NCBI GenBank assembly: GCA_905233955.1
Contig: CAJOFQ010000001.1
Location: forward strand, 40,343 to 104,342
DNA from: an uncultured Lachnospiraceae bacterium
Lineage (GTDB): Bacteria; Bacillota; Clostridia; Lachnospirales; Lachnospiraceae
Length of the DNA: 64,000 nucleotides
Direction of reading: 5' to 3'
The notes below the pieces were generated by a model that did not search any database, was not told the DNA's origin, and saw only the letters and a program-made list of their open reading frames with translations. Shown piece by piece: positions 52,719 through 62,327 of the stretch. The position numbers were made by a program, and so were the translations under genes. Positions within the stretch are counted from its first letter, which is position 1. Each line of letters begins with the position of its first letter.

Positions 52719-54776
52719 ATGGACTTTTATGCACCTGTAACGGCACTCAAGGGTGTCGGACCCAAGGCAAAAGAATATTATGAGGCGCTTGACATACAAA
52801 ATGTCGGCGCCCTTCTTTATCATTTTCCAAGAGCCTATATAAGCTATCCCAGGCCTGTAGATGCTCCGAACAAAGAGCTTGAAGGCCAGAGGATTGCAAT
52901 ATATGTAACCCTGGATGCTCCTGTTTCCGTCAAAAAAACTGCCAAGATGGATATTTCCATTGCCACGGGCCATATATCAGATACTAAGATAGAGCTTATA
53001 TGGTTTCGTATGCCGTATATGAGAAGCAGGCTTTTTGAACATAAGGGCTATATATTCTACGGAGATCTCAAGCAGATTGGGAATCATAAATTCCAGATTA
53101 TGCAGCCTGCGGTATTTGATCCTAATGAATACGATGGTATGATGCGGCGGCTGCATCCTGTGTATCCCCTTACGAAAGGGCTTAAGAATCAGGCCGTAAT
53201 TAAGGCCATTTCGCAGCTTTTTGATAATGAAGCTCTTGTAAGAGAGTATCTGCCGGATACACTCTTGAAAAAGAGAAGATTAAACGGGTTTTCATATGCC
53301 ATCAGACAGATTCACCAGCCTGATGATTATGAAGCTTTAGATCAGGCCAGAAACCGTCTTGTATATGATGAGTTTTTAAGTTTTTTTATCCGCAGAGAAT
53401 CAACGCTTGAGGAAAATATCAGTATTCCCAATGAATGGAACTTTGAAAATGACAGCTATTACAATAAGGTTATGGAGTCGCTGCCGTTTTCACTTACCTT
53501 TGGTCAGAAGGAAACCCTTTCAGATATCAGAAAGAGCTTTGCCGGGGATGTTGTTTCCCAGAGACTGCTGCAGGGTGATGTGGGCAGCGGAAAGACTGTA
53601 ATTGCCTTTCTGGCTATGCTGCTGGCAGTTGAGAATGGTTATCAGGCAGCCATTATGGCTCCTACAGAGGTTCTGGCAAGACAGCACGAGAAGACATTTT
53701 TATCTTATGTCAAGATGTTCGATCTGCCCTTTGGGGTAGTATGCGTAACCGGATCTATGCCAAGGCAGGAGCGCAGGCAGGTTAACGAGCGTATTAAAAA
53801 CGAGGGCGGACTTTTTATAATAGGAACACACGCCCTGTTATCAGAAGGCATGGAGTATCATTCACTGGCAGTTGCTGTAACTGATGAGCAGCATCGCTTC
53901 GGAGTGAGGCAGCGTAAGCTTTTTTCTCAAAAGGGAGTAAATCCCCATGTAATTGTAATGAGTGCAACCCCGATCCCCAGAACTCTTGCGATGATACTGT
54001 ACGGCGGTATGCAGATATCAGTGATCAAGGATGTTCCTGCAAAAAGGCTTCGCACCAAGAACGCAATAATAAGTGCCGATCAAAGGGATAAGGCGTATGA
54101 TTTCATTGAAAAAGAGGTAAGATCAGGACATCAGGCCTATGTTATCTGTCCTCTGGTAGATGCAAGTGAACAGGCAGACGCCCAGAATGTTACAGAGTAT
54201 GTATCGCAGCTTAAGTCATATTATCATGGCAAGCTGTCAATAGGAATGCTTCACGGCAGGATGACCCCAGCCGAGAAGGATGCCGTTATGAAGGATTTTG
54301 CTGAGGCGAAAATCGATGTTCTCGTGTCTACAACGGTTGTTGAAGTAGGAGTCAATGTACCAAATGCCACGGTTATGATGATTGAAGATGCTAATCGTTT
54401 CGGACTGGCTCAACTGCATCAGCTTCGTGGCAGAGTTGGCAGGGGCGAGTGGCAGTCCTTCTGTATGTTCGTAAACAACAGCAGATCAGATGCCGCAAAG
54501 GAGAGGCTGTCAATATTAGTCGAATCCAATGATGGATTCCACATTGCAAGCGAAGATTTAAAGCTAAGGGGACCCGGTGATTTTTACGGTGTCAGACAAA
54601 GCGGTGATATGGATTTTACCCTTGCAGACATATACCAGGATGCCGACATTATGAAAAAAGCGGCTGAAGACGCCAAAGAAATAGTCTCATCCGATCCAAA
54701 GCTTGAATCAGATGAGTATAGGCTGTTAAAAGAACATATAAATGATATGGATTCCGTGATCTATACGAATCTCTAG
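52719..54776 (+). CDS. recG: ATP-dependent DNA helicase RecG
   Basis: A 685-residue RecG that remodels stalled forks and branched DNA. The N-terminal wedge domain (about 1-240) binds junctions; Walker A LQGDVGSGKTVIAF (about 285), DEQHRFGVRQR (about 389), MSATPIPRTLAM and QLHQLRGRVGRG are the helicase motifs; the TRG region lies near the end. ATG 52719 follows the fakA stop by six bases. It ends ten bases from the convergent rqcH. Confidence 0.96.
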   Translation: MDFYAPVTALKGVGPKAKEYYEALDIQNVGALLYHFPRAYISYPRPVDAPNKELEGQRIAIYVTLDAPVSVKKTAKMDISIATGHISDTKIELIWFRMPYMRSRLFEHKGYIFYGDLKQIGNHKFQIMQPAVFDPNEYDGMMRRLHPVYPLTKGLKNQAVIKAISQLFDNEALVREYLPDTLLKKRRLNGFSYAIRQIHQPDDYEALDQARNRLVYDEFLSFFIRRESTLEENISIPNEWNFENDSYYNKVMESLPFSLTFGQKETLSDIRKSFAGDVVSQRLLQGDVGSGKTVIAFLAMLLAVENGYQAAIMAPTEVLARQHEKTFLSYVKMFDLPFGVVCVTGSMPRQERRQVNERIKNEGGLFIIGTHALLSEGMEYHSLAVAVTDEQHRFGVRQRKLFSQKGVNPHVIVMSATPIPRTLAMILYGGMQISVIKDVPAKRLRTKNAIISADQRDKAYDFIEKEVRSGHQAYVICPLVDASEQADAQNVTEYVSQLKSYYHGKLSIGMLHGRMTPAEKDAVMKDFAEAKIDVLVSTTVVEVGVNVPNATVMMIEDANRFGLAQLHQLRGRVGRGEWQSFCMFVNNSRSDAAKERLSILVESNDGFHIASEDLKLRGPGDFYGVRQSGDMDFTLADIYQDADIMKKAAEDAKEIVSSDPKLESDEYRLLKEHINDMDSVIYTNL

Positions 54777-54786
54777 TTTCTGCTCT

Positions 54787-56541
54787 TTAGTCCACAAGAG
54801 TTATTCCTTCAGGAAGCACCGGATGTATCGTCATGGAGTAGTTAGTATAATATACGACAAAACCCGGCACTGCACCTGAAGGTTTTTTTACTTCTTTCTT
54901 TTTTACATAATCTATCTCCAGCTTATCAGATTCCCGGCCCTGGGAATAATATCCGGCGATCTGGGCGCAGGCTACAAACAGCTCGTCAGGAAGCGTTCGT
55001 CCCTGTGTGGTGATAACTACATGAGAACCGGGTATTTTCTTGGCATGGAACCACCAGTCGTCTGATGATGCCAGCTTAAAAGTAAGCTCGTCATTTTGAT
55101 AATTATTTTTCCCCACATATATATGAAATCCATCCTCTGTGACATAGTGGATAGGACGGCTCTTTTCCTGACGCTTGGCTTTTTTTGAGGACCTTTTTCT
55201 GATATAGCCGGATTCCGCCAGTTCCCTTCGGATGTCCTCCAGGTCAGCGGCACTTTGAGCGATCATGAGTGAATTTTGAATGGAAGATAAATGCTCCACT
55301 GCCATATTGGTTTCAGCTAACAGTCCTTCAAGCGCTTCTTTGGTACGCTTAAGCTTGGAATATTTTTTAAAGTATGCGCTGGCGTTATCTATGGCATTTT
55401 TATCAGGATCGAGACGAATCTTAACGGGCTTATCTGTTTCATAATCTGTAAGTATAACTTCGGATGCTTTTGGCGGAACATCATTCGGATATATCTGCAG
55501 CAGCGTACCGCACAGGCGCAAATGCTCCATCTTATCAGTATCCTGCATTTGCTTCTGCTGGAGAGCCAGCTTTTTTTCATTGCGCTCCAAAAGAGTGGAG
55601 ACAAGCTTTCTCAAATCTGAGGACTTCTGCCTGATATTCTGGTGACGGTTCTTATTGTCATAATAGGTGACCAGCACATCAGATATGTCTGGATAATTTA
55701 CAATGGTCTTATCCTCATAAATACTAAGATTAAAGGGCGCAAACTCTATTGGAATATGTTTTGTGTCGTCTTCGTAAACAATACAGCAATTTTCTGCTGT
55801 ATCATCCACAGCTTTCAGCAGAAGAAAAAACGCGTCACATAAGGCATGGATCTGATCATCTGACAGAGAATCGGTACTTGCATCAGCGTCAATTTGGGCT
55901 CGATATGCCATTTCATTAGCGGAAACTTTGGATATACCGATATAATCAGAAGTTATGGCAGCAGATATTTTCTTATGGGCATTTTTAATCCCTGAAATAA
56001 AGCTATCTCTGTCTGTGTTGTAGGGATTTTTTTTGCCTTCCTGAAGAGGAATGAAATATTCCCGGCCCGGAAGTATTTCCCGGACAGAGCTTGTGGAAAA
56101 GGATACATGCTTGATTCCGTCAATAATTTTTTTGTTGGATTCATCCACAAAGATTATATTGGAGTGTCTGCCCATCATCTCACAGTAGAGGTATTTTTTG
56201 GCAAAGTCACCCATTTCATTGCGATGCTCAATGACAAATACCAGCACCCGTTCATTGGATGGCTGTTCAATAGAGACAATACGACCCCCGTTAATATGCT
56301 TCCTAAGCAGCATACAAAAATTAGGTGCACTGATGGGAGCCTGTCGGTTGTCCGGTATGAGATATATCAGCGGAAGAGAAGCGTTGGCTGATATCAACAG
56401 TCTTTCTGTTCTTGACTGGGATTTTACTGTTATTAAAAGCTCATGTTCTTCAGGCTGAATTATCTTTCTTATGATTCCGCCTGTGATCTTTTTGTCAAGC
56501 TCGTTTTTTAATGCCCTAATAGTTAATCCGTCAAATGCCAT
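54787..56541 (-). CDS. rqcH: NFACT-family ribosome rescue protein RqcH/Fbp
   Basis: A 584-residue NFACT protein of the ribosome-associated quality control pathway, which in Bacillus adds alanine tails to stalled nascent chains on 50S subunits. The NFACT-N domain (MAFDGLTIRALKNEL start, about 1-200), a long coiled coil (about 270-420) and the C-terminal NFACT-R domain with DDWWFHAKKIPGSHVVI are present. The frame starts at 56574, but the ATG at 56541 has AGAGGAAG and the family N terminus. Homologues were first described as fibronectin-binding proteins. Confidence 0.93.
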   Translation of the reverse strand: MAFDGLTIRALKNELDKKITGGIIRKIIQPEEHELLITVKSQSRTERLLISANASLPLIYLIPDNRQAPISAPNFCMLLRKHINGGRIVSIEQPSNERVLVFVIEHRNEMGDFAKKYLYCEMMGRHSNIIFVDESNKKIIDGIKHVSFSTSSVREILPGREYFIPLQEGKKNPYNTDRDSFISGIKNAHKKISAAITSDYIGISKVSANEMAYRAQIDADASTDSLSDDQIHALCDAFFLLLKAVDDTAENCCIVYEDDTKHIPIEFAPFNLSIYEDKTIVNYPDISDVLVTYYDNKNRHQNIRQKSSDLRKLVSTLLERNEKKLALQQKQMQDTDKMEHLRLCGTLLQIYPNDVPPKASEVILTDYETDKPVKIRLDPDKNAIDNASAYFKKYSKLKRTKEALEGLLAETNMAVEHLSSIQNSLMIAQSAADLEDIRRELAESGYIRKRSSKKAKRQEKSRPIHYVTEDGFHIYVGKNNYQNDELTFKLASSDDWWFHAKKIPGSHVVITTQGRTLPDELFVACAQIAGYYSQGRESDKLEIDYVKKKEVKKPSGAVPGFVVYYTNYSMTIHPVLPEGITLVD

Positions 56542-56581
56542 TTTTCTTCCTCTAAAAATATGCTGCCAAATCATTCATAAT

Positions 56582-56610
56582 TTGACTAAATGTATTATTT
56601 TTACTATAAT
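56582..56610 (+). promoter_or_regulatory. Strong sigma-A promoter for the yicC operon
   Basis: TTGACT (56582-56587) and TATAAT (56605-56610), 17-base spacer. The start near 56617 gives a leader of about 75 bases. Confidence 0.8.
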
Positions 56611-56691
56611 AGGTCGGATAGTGCTTTCAGTGATTCCGGCTTATGGGATCATCTGTTTGGAAAAGTTTACTATAGCGGGAGAGGTTTTGCA

Positions 56692-57570
56692 ATGGTTAGC
56701 TCTATGACAGGCTTTGGCCATGTCGAATATCAGGAAGGCAGCAAAAGGGTTGTTTGCGAGATCAAATCAGTAAACCATCGTTATCTGGATGTTACTGTTA
56801 AGACCTCGCGAAGGGTCAGTTCTCTTGAGCCCCTTATCAGGGAGACCCTGAAAAAGAACATAGGAAGGGGCAAGGTAGACATCTATGTTCATTATGAGGA
56901 GTCTGCCGAAGAGACTTATTCTGTTCGTTATAATGAGAAGCTTGCCAGATCATATGTTGAGAATCTGGCTCACATGGCTGAAACCTTTTCACTTAAGAAC
57001 GATATGACAGCTTCAGTTCTTGCTTCATATCCTGATGTATTCGAGCTTGTGATGGAGGAACGCGACGACAGCGGCCTTTCAGATTGGATTCTTTCGGCTG
57101 TACAGGGTGCCCTTGATGCCTTCTTAAAGAGCCGTCAGGTTGAAGGAGATAATTTAAAAGCCGATCTTCTGGATAAAATGAACGAGATGGAAGGCTATGT
57201 CAGGATCATAGAAGATAAGGCACCATCCATTATAGAGGAGTACAAGGCTCGTCTTATGGGCAAAATTGCCGACCTTTTGGATGATAAGCAGATTGATGAG
57301 AGCCGCATAGCAGCTGAGGTTACTATTTTTGCCGACAAAATATGTGTTGATGAGGAGCTGGTGCGCCTTAAGAGTCACATTAAGGAGATGACTCTGGCCC
57401 TTAACAGAGGCGGTGCCATTGGCAGACATATGGATTTTCTGGCTCAGGAGATGAACCGTGAAGCCAATACAATCCTTTCCAAGTCTACTGATGCCGAGAT
57501 CGCTTCTATTGGAATCTCTCTTAAGACCTTGATTGAGAAGGTAAGAGAGCAGATTCAGAATCTGGAGTGA
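56692..57570 (+). CDS. yicC: YicC family endoribonuclease
   Basis: A 292-residue YicC, a conserved protein with reported endoribonuclease activity in E. coli. MVSSMTGFGHVEYQEG, SVNHRYLDVTVK at the N terminus and FLAQEMNREANTILSKS at the C terminus are the signature. The frame is open to 56590, but ATG 56692 with GGGAGAGG is the start. First gene of yicC-remA-gmk-rpoZ. Confidence 0.94.
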   Translation: MVSSMTGFGHVEYQEGSKRVVCEIKSVNHRYLDVTVKTSRRVSSLEPLIRETLKKNIGRGKVDIYVHYEESAEETYSVRYNEKLARSYVENLAHMAETFSLKNDMTASVLASYPDVFELVMEERDDSGLSDWILSAVQGALDAFLKSRQVEGDNLKADLLDKMNEMEGYVRIIEDKAPSIIEEYKARLMGKIADLLDDKQIDESRIAAEVTIFADKICVDEELVRLKSHIKEMTLALNRGGAIGRHMDFLAQEMNREANTILSKSTDAEIASIGISLKTLIEKVREQIQNLE

Positions 57571-57579
57571 TCTGCCGTT

Positions 57580-57846
57580 ATGAGTTTTATAAATATAGGC
57601 TTTGGCAATATGGTTAATGACGACAAGCTGATAGCCATTATTTCCCCGGATTCGGCGCCTGCCAAGAGGCTTATCTCAAGCACAAGGGACGAGGGCAAGG
57701 TCATTGACGCCACCCAGGGGCGGCGCACCCGCGCAGTGCTTATTACAGAGCAGGGTCAGGTGATACTGTCTGCTTTGGTCCCGGAGACTATTGCGCAGCG
57801 CAGCCAGAGAACAGTAGAAACGGAATTTTCAGAGGAATCCACATGA
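57580..57846 (+). CDS. remA: RemA-family DNA-binding regulator (DUF370)
   Basis: An 88-residue protein of the RemA/DUF370 family, [20 protein letters not shown] with [20 protein letters not shown]. In Bacillus RemA forms ring-like oligomers that bind DNA and activate biofilm matrix and osmotic genes. The neighbour gmk overlaps by four bases, an order kept across Clostridia and Bacilli. Confidence 0.93.
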   Translation: MSFINIGFGNMVNDDKLIAIISPDSAPAKRLISSTRDEGKVIDATQGRRTRAVLITEQGQVILSALVPETIAQRSQRTVETEFSEEST

Positions 57847-58484
57847 ACGAAAAAAAAGGACTTGTAGTGGTCTTATCAGGGTTTTCAGGCGCAGGCAAGG
57901 GAACCATTATGAAGCATCTGATGTCCACCTACCCCGGCGCTTACCATTTATCCATATCTGCTACAACCCGTCCCATGCGAACCGGTGAGAGAGACGGAAG
58001 GGAATATTTTTTTAAGACCCGTGAGGAATTTGACCGGATGATAGAAGAGGGAGCTTTTCTGGAGTACGCTACATTTAATGGTAATTCCTACGGAACTCCC
58101 AGGGAATATGTCTCCAAGCTAACGGCTGAAGGCAAGGATGTGATACTGGAAATAGAGGTTCAGGGAGCGCTTCAGGTGCGCAATATCTTTCCCGATGCGC
58201 TGCTGTTGTTTGTTACGCCACCCAGTGCCGCAGAGCTTAAAAAGCGTCTTGTAGCCAGGGGCACTGAAACTGATGAGGTCATATCCCAGAGGCTTTCAAT
58301 ATCGGTCGGGGAATCCGAACTGATGGATAAATACGATTATCTGGTGGTCAATGACAGGCTTGAAGATGCAGTTAGGCATGTCCATGCAATTATACAGAGC
58401 GAGCATGCGGCTACACGCCGCAACGCTGAATTGATAAATGATATTCACAAGCAGCTTGAGGAATTTCGAAAGGAGCAGATTTAG
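57843..58484 (+). CDS. gmk: Guanylate kinase
   Basis: A 213-residue GMP kinase that makes GDP. P-loop [16 protein letters not shown] (residues about 11-26), the GMP site [20 protein letters not shown] and the lid are clear. Length is normal. It is translationally coupled to remA and rpoZ. Confidence 0.96.
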   Translation: MNEKKGLVVVLSGFSGAGKGTIMKHLMSTYPGAYHLSISATTRPMRTGERDGREYFFKTREEFDRMIEEGAFLEYATFNGNSYGTPREYVSKLTAEGKDVILEIEVQGALQVRNIFPDALLLFVTPPSAAELKKRLVARGTETDEVISQRLSISVGESELMDKYDYLVVNDRLEDAVRHVHAIIQSEHAATRRNAELINDIHKQLEEFRKEQI

Positions 58485-58486
58485 CG

Positions 58487-58843
58487 ATGATTCACCCCTC
58501 ATATGTTGAATTAATGAAGGTAGTTAACGACGATGTAGTAATAGGAGAAGAGCCTGTTGTAAACAGTCGTTACAGCATAGTTTGTGCAGTCGCCAAGCGT
58601 GCCAGACAGCTTATTGACGGTTCTGACCCCATGATTGAGGACAGAAGGGCCTATGGCAGGAAGCCCCTGTCAATCGCTGTAGACGAGCTTAACGAAAGCA
58701 GGCTCAAGATCCTTACCAAGGACGAAGCTATGGATCAGCAGAAACAGCTTGATACCGTAACCGAACAGGTAAAAGAGATCAAAGCCAGGGTTGAGGATAA
58801 GCGAAGCGAAGAACAGGAAGCCTCAGAAGGCAGCAGTAAATAA
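58487..58843 (+). CDS. rpoZ: RNA polymerase omega subunit
   Basis: A 118-residue omega subunit: MIHPSYVELM, NSRYSIVCAVAKRARQLIDG and KPLSIAVDEL are the conserved helices. A charged C-terminal tail (about 80-118) extends it beyond the Bacillus form. It follows gmk by two bases and precedes rimO by three. Confidence 0.93.
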   Translation: MIHPSYVELMKVVNDDVVIGEEPVVNSRYSIVCAVAKRARQLIDGSDPMIEDRRAYGRKPLSIAVDELNESRLKILTKDEAMDQQKQLDTVTEQVKEIKARVEDKRSEEQEASEGSSK

Positions 58844-58846
58844 CAT

Positions 58847-60184
58847 ATGAAGCTGTTCTTTTTATCCTTGGGATGCGATAAGAATCTCGTTGATTCTGAG
58901 AAGATGCTTTCGAAGCTTCTGGGTGGAGGTTTTACCCTTACAGACGATGAAGCTGAGGCTGAGGTTATTGTGGTCAATACCTGCTGCTTCATTGGCGATG
59001 CCATGGAAGAAAGCATTCAGGCGCTTATTGACATGGGCCGCTACAAGACAGAAGGCAATTGCAAGGTCTTACTGGCAGCAGGATGTCTTGCAGGGCGTTT
59101 TCCCCAGGAGATAGAAAAAGAGCTTCCCGAGGTGGACGGGATCGTAGGCCCGGGGGAGCTTGGTTCGGTACTAGAAGCGATTCAGCAGTCATTGCATGGA
59201 TCACATCCTAAGCTTTTGGATACGGTTTCTGCCGATGAGCCTGATACCAGCCGTGTGCTTACAACCGGAGGACATTTTGAATATCTCAAGATAGCTGATG
59301 GCTGTGACAGGCGCTGCAGCTATTGTGTGATTCCATTTATACGGGGAGCGTATAAGAGTACTCCAATCGAGGGTCTGATATCAGAAGCAAGGGAGCTTGC
59401 CGACAAGGGTGTGAGGGAGCTTATACTGGTAGCGCAGGATACAACCGAATACGGTGTGGACATCTACGGCAAAAGATCTCTTCCCAAATTATTGGATTGC
59501 CTCTCGGAAATAGATGGTATCAAATGGATCAGGCTTATGTACTGCTATCCTGAGGATATTGACGATGATCTTATAGAAGCCATCATTCGCAATAAGAAGG
59601 TCTGTCATTATATAGATATGCCCATCCAGCATTGCAGTGATGACATACTAAAACGCATGGGAAGGCACACGGATTATGATTCTTTGTGCCGTACAATAGA
59701 GCATTTAAGAGAGCTTATACCGGATATTGCCATAAGAACTACTTTGATATGTGGTTTCCCGGGAGAGAGCGACGAGGATCACGCCGAGCTTGTTGACTTC
59801 GTTAAGAATATGCGTTTTGACCGCCTGGGTGCTTTCTGCTATTCCAGAGAAGAGAATACTGCGGCAGCCAGGATGCCGGATCAGATTCCGGAAGATATCA
59901 AGGCAAGCCGAAGAGAAGAGATCATGCTCACACAGCAGGAGGTTTCAGCCAATAATAACCTTAATATGCTGGGAAGGGAGTTTGAGGTCTTTGTAGAAGG
60001 GCGTCTTACAGACCAGCCTGATACCTATGTGGGCCGTTCATATAGAGATGCCCCTGATGTTGACAGCTATTTGTTCTTTACATCTTCTTATGAGCTTATT
60101 AGCGGCAGCTTTGTGCGTGTTCGCGTTACAGAAGCCGGAGAATATGATTTAATTGGAGAGTTGATTGATGAATCTACCAAATAG
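58847..60184 (+). CDS. rimO: Ribosomal protein S12 methylthiotransferase RimO
   Basis: A 445-residue radical-SAM methylthiotransferase that modifies Asp88 of ribosomal protein S12. N-terminal cluster ligands are in LGCDKNLVDSEKM, VNTCCFIGDA and AGCLAGRF; radical SAM in CDRRCSYCVIPFIRG; a TRAM domain ends the protein. The LGCDKN and KNxVDSE wording separates RimO from MiaB. Its end overlaps pgsA by 17 bases. Confidence 0.95.
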   Translation: MKLFFLSLGCDKNLVDSEKMLSKLLGGGFTLTDDEAEAEVIVVNTCCFIGDAMEESIQALIDMGRYKTEGNCKVLLAAGCLAGRFPQEIEKELPEVDGIVGPGELGSVLEAIQQSLHGSHPKLLDTVSADEPDTSRVLTTGGHFEYLKIADGCDRRCSYCVIPFIRGAYKSTPIEGLISEARELADKGVRELILVAQDTTEYGVDIYGKRSLPKLLDCLSEIDGIKWIRLMYCYPEDIDDDLIEAIIRNKKVCHYIDMPIQHCSDDILKRMGRHTDYDSLCRTIEHLRELIPDIAIRTTLICGFPGESDEDHAELVDFVKNMRFDRLGAFCYSREENTAAARMPDQIPEDIKASRREEIMLTQQEVSANNNLNMLGREFEVFVEGRLTDQPDTYVGRSYRDAPDVDSYLFFTSSYELISGSFVRVRVTEAGEYDLIGELIDESTK

Positions 60185-60710
60185 ACTGACTATATTTCGT
60201 GTGGTTTTAATCCCGTTTTTTGTAGTCGCACTGCTGATGTTTGGCGACAGCATTAATGGTCGGATATGCGCAGAGGTTATATTTATAATAGCCAGTCTTA
60301 CTGATATGCTGGACGGCAAAATAGCCAGAAAATACAATCTGGTAACAAACTTCGGCAAATTCATGGATCCCCTTGCGGATAAGCTTTTGGTATGTTCTGC
60401 CATGATCTGCCTTGTGGATCTTGGTCAGATTCCCTCATGGGTGGTTATAATCATAATAAGCCGAGAATTTATAATATCGGGCTTCAGGTTAATAGCCTCA
60501 GATAACGGTGTTGTAATAGCAGCGAGCTGGTGGGGCAAGTTCAAGACTGTTTTTCAGATGCTTATGATAATATGCATGATTCTAAGTCCTCTGCATAGCA
60601 GTCTTGTATTTGTGTCAAATATTCTGATGTGGATTGCCCTGGCCCTTACTGTGATATCTCTTGTTGATTACATCGTAAAAAACCGCAGTGTTATAAAGGA
60701 GCATAATTAG
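60168..60710 (+). CDS. pgsA: CDP-diacylglycerol-glycerol-3-phosphate phosphatidyltransferase
   Basis: A 180-residue integral membrane enzyme that makes phosphatidylglycerol phosphate. The CDP-alcohol phosphatidyltransferase signature is complete: DMLDGKIARKYNLVTNFGKF followed by MDPLADK. The frame starts at TTG 60165; ATG 60168 with GGAGAG is preferred. It begins inside rimO and precedes cinA by three bases. Confidence 0.94.
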   Translation: MNLPNRLTIFRVVLIPFFVVALLMFGDSINGRICAEVIFIIASLTDMLDGKIARKYNLVTNFGKFMDPLADKLLVCSAMICLVDLGQIPSWVVIIIISREFIISGFRLIASDNGVVIAASWWGKFKTVFQMLMIICMILSPLHSSLVFVSNILMWIALALTVISLVDYIVKNRSVIKEHN

Positions 60711-60713
60711 ATA

Positions 60714-61196
60714 ATGAGACAGGCAAAGCAGGCGGTTTCACTTTTATTCAAGAAAAAGCTTACCATAGCAAGCGCTGAATCCTGTACCGGAGGGATGATA
60801 GCCTCTGAACTTGTGGGCTTTGCCGGTATATCTTCGGCATTTTTAGAAGGATATGTAACCTATTCCAATGCTGCCAAGGTCAAATGTCTTGGAGTAAGCC
60901 AGGAGACTCTTGACAAACATGGTGCCGTAAGCCAGGAGACTGCTTATGAGATGGCACTTGGAGTAAGAAAGGCATCAGGCTGTGACATAGGTATTGCCAC
61001 AACCGGTATTGCAGGTCCTGATGGCGGTACACCTCAAAAGCCTGTGGGACTGGTGTACATTGCCTGTGCCTACAAAGATAAGGTTGTAGTCAGGAGGTAT
61101 ATATTTGACGGCAGCCGTTATCAGATAAGATATTCCGCCGTCAAACGAGCTTTTTCACTTATTTCAGATACAATCCAGATGTTTGAACAGGCATAA
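60714..61196 (+). CDS. CinA C-terminal domain protein (NMN deamidase, PncC type)
   Basis: A 160-residue stand-alone PncC/CinA C-terminal domain that deamidates nicotinamide mononucleotide for NAD recycling. ASAESCTGGMIASELV, EGYVTYSNAAKVKCLGV and ATTGIAGPDGGTPQKPVGLVYIA are the family blocks. It lacks the N-terminal CinA domain found in competence-associated proteins. It follows pgsA in the order kept by many Firmicutes. Confidence 0.9.
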   Translation: MRQAKQAVSLLFKKKLTIASAESCTGGMIASELVGFAGISSAFLEGYVTYSNAAKVKCLGVSQETLDKHGAVSQETAYEMALGVRKASGCDIGIATTGIAGPDGGTPQKPVGLVYIACAYKDKVVVRRYIFDGSRYQIRYSAVKRAFSLISDTIQMFEQA

Positions 61197-61209
61197 AGGT
61201 AGATTATTT

Positions 61210-61758
61210 ATGCGCGTTATCGCCGGAACAGCCAGAAGCATTCCATTACAGACGGTTAAGGGATCTAAGACCCGTCCTACCACGGATCGCATTAAGGAAA
61301 CACTGTTTAATATGATATCCGACCGCATTCCGGGGGCTGTTTTTCTGGACATGTTTTCCGGAAGCGGCCAAATCGGCATAGAAGCATTAAGCCGTAGTGC
61401 CAAAACGGCCGTATTTGTGGACAGCGACAGAGATGCCTGCAGATGCATCCAACACAATTTAGGTAAGACCCACCTTTCGGATAAGGCAAGGGTGTTTTGC
61501 AAAAAAGCGGATTCATATATTAACAGCGCAGGATCTGATAGCGTATTTGACATTGTATATCTGGATCCGCCGTATGATATGCCGGATCAGGAGGCTTTGC
61601 TTAAAGCTGTAGCCGAATCAGGACTATTAGCGCGGGACGGGTTAGTGATTTTGGAAGCCAAAGCCGGTTATACCTTTGATGAGGAAGCTGTTTTACCTCT
61701 TGAGGCTGTCCGGATTAAAGAATACAAGACCAATCAGCACATATTTTTTCAGATGTAA
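61210..61758 (+). CDS. rsmD: 16S rRNA (guanine966-N2)-methyltransferase RsmD
   Basis: A 182-residue SAM-dependent methyltransferase. [45 protein letters not shown] (SAM) and VYLDPPYDM (catalytic DPPY) are diagnostic. ATG 61183 lies in frame, but ATG 61210 with AAAGGT at the normal distance gives the family N terminus. coaD follows, an order common to most bacteria. Confidence 0.95.
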   Translation: MRVIAGTARSIPLQTVKGSKTRPTTDRIKETLFNMISDRIPGAVFLDMFSGSGQIGIEALSRSAKTAVFVDSDRDACRCIQHNLGKTHLSDKARVFCKKADSYINSAGSDSVFDIVYLDPPYDMPDQEALLKAVAESGLLARDGLVILEAKAGYTFDEEAVLPLEAVRIKEYKTNQHIFFQM

Positions 61759-61781
61759 CTGCACACAGGAGCCCTATTAAA

Positions 61782-62273
61782 ATGAATCAGGAAAAGAAGA
61801 TTGCCGTATATCCAGGGAGCTTTGATCCTGTTACCCTGGGACATATGGATATCATAAAGCGTTCAGCTGTACTGTTTGATACAGTCATAGTAGCCGTTTT
61901 ATCAAATAGCGCAAAAACTGCATTGTTTTCTTCTTCGGACCGTGTTAATATGATACAGGAGCTTGTAAGAGACTATCCCAATGTTATAGTCGAATCATTT
62001 GAGGGTCTCTTAGTGGATTATGCCCGATCCAAGAATGCCAGAATAATAATTCGCGGACTGCGGGCTGTTTCCGATTTTGAATATGAGCTGCAGATCGCCC
62101 AGACCAATCGTGTCGAGAATCCGCAGCTTGATACCTTGTTTTTGACTACATCTTTGAACTATTCTTACATAAGCTCTACCATAGTAAGAGAGTTTGCCTC
62201 CTATGGCGGTGACATTTCCCCATTTGTACCGGAGGAGATTATTCCGCTTATTGAGGCAAAGTACCAGCATTAA
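61782..62273 (+). CDS. coaD: Phosphopantetheine adenylyltransferase
   Basis: A 163-residue nucleotidyltransferase that makes dephospho-Co[17 protein letters not shown] carries the TxGH motif and [19 protein letters not shown] the ISSTxVR motif. Length is typical. ACAGGAGCCC precedes ATG 61782. Confidence 0.97.
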   Translation: MNQEKKIAVYPGSFDPVTLGHMDIIKRSAVLFDTVIVAVLSNSAKTALFSSSDRVNMIQELVRDYPNVIVESFEGLLVDYARSKNARIIIRGLRAVSDFEYELQIAQTNRVENPQLDTLFLTTSLNYSYISSTIVREFASYGGDISPFVPEEIIPLIEAKYQH

Positions 62274-62327
62274 CCGGCGTAACTTGTTTCATATAAGTAA
62301 CGCGCACCATTTGAAAGTGAGTAAAGT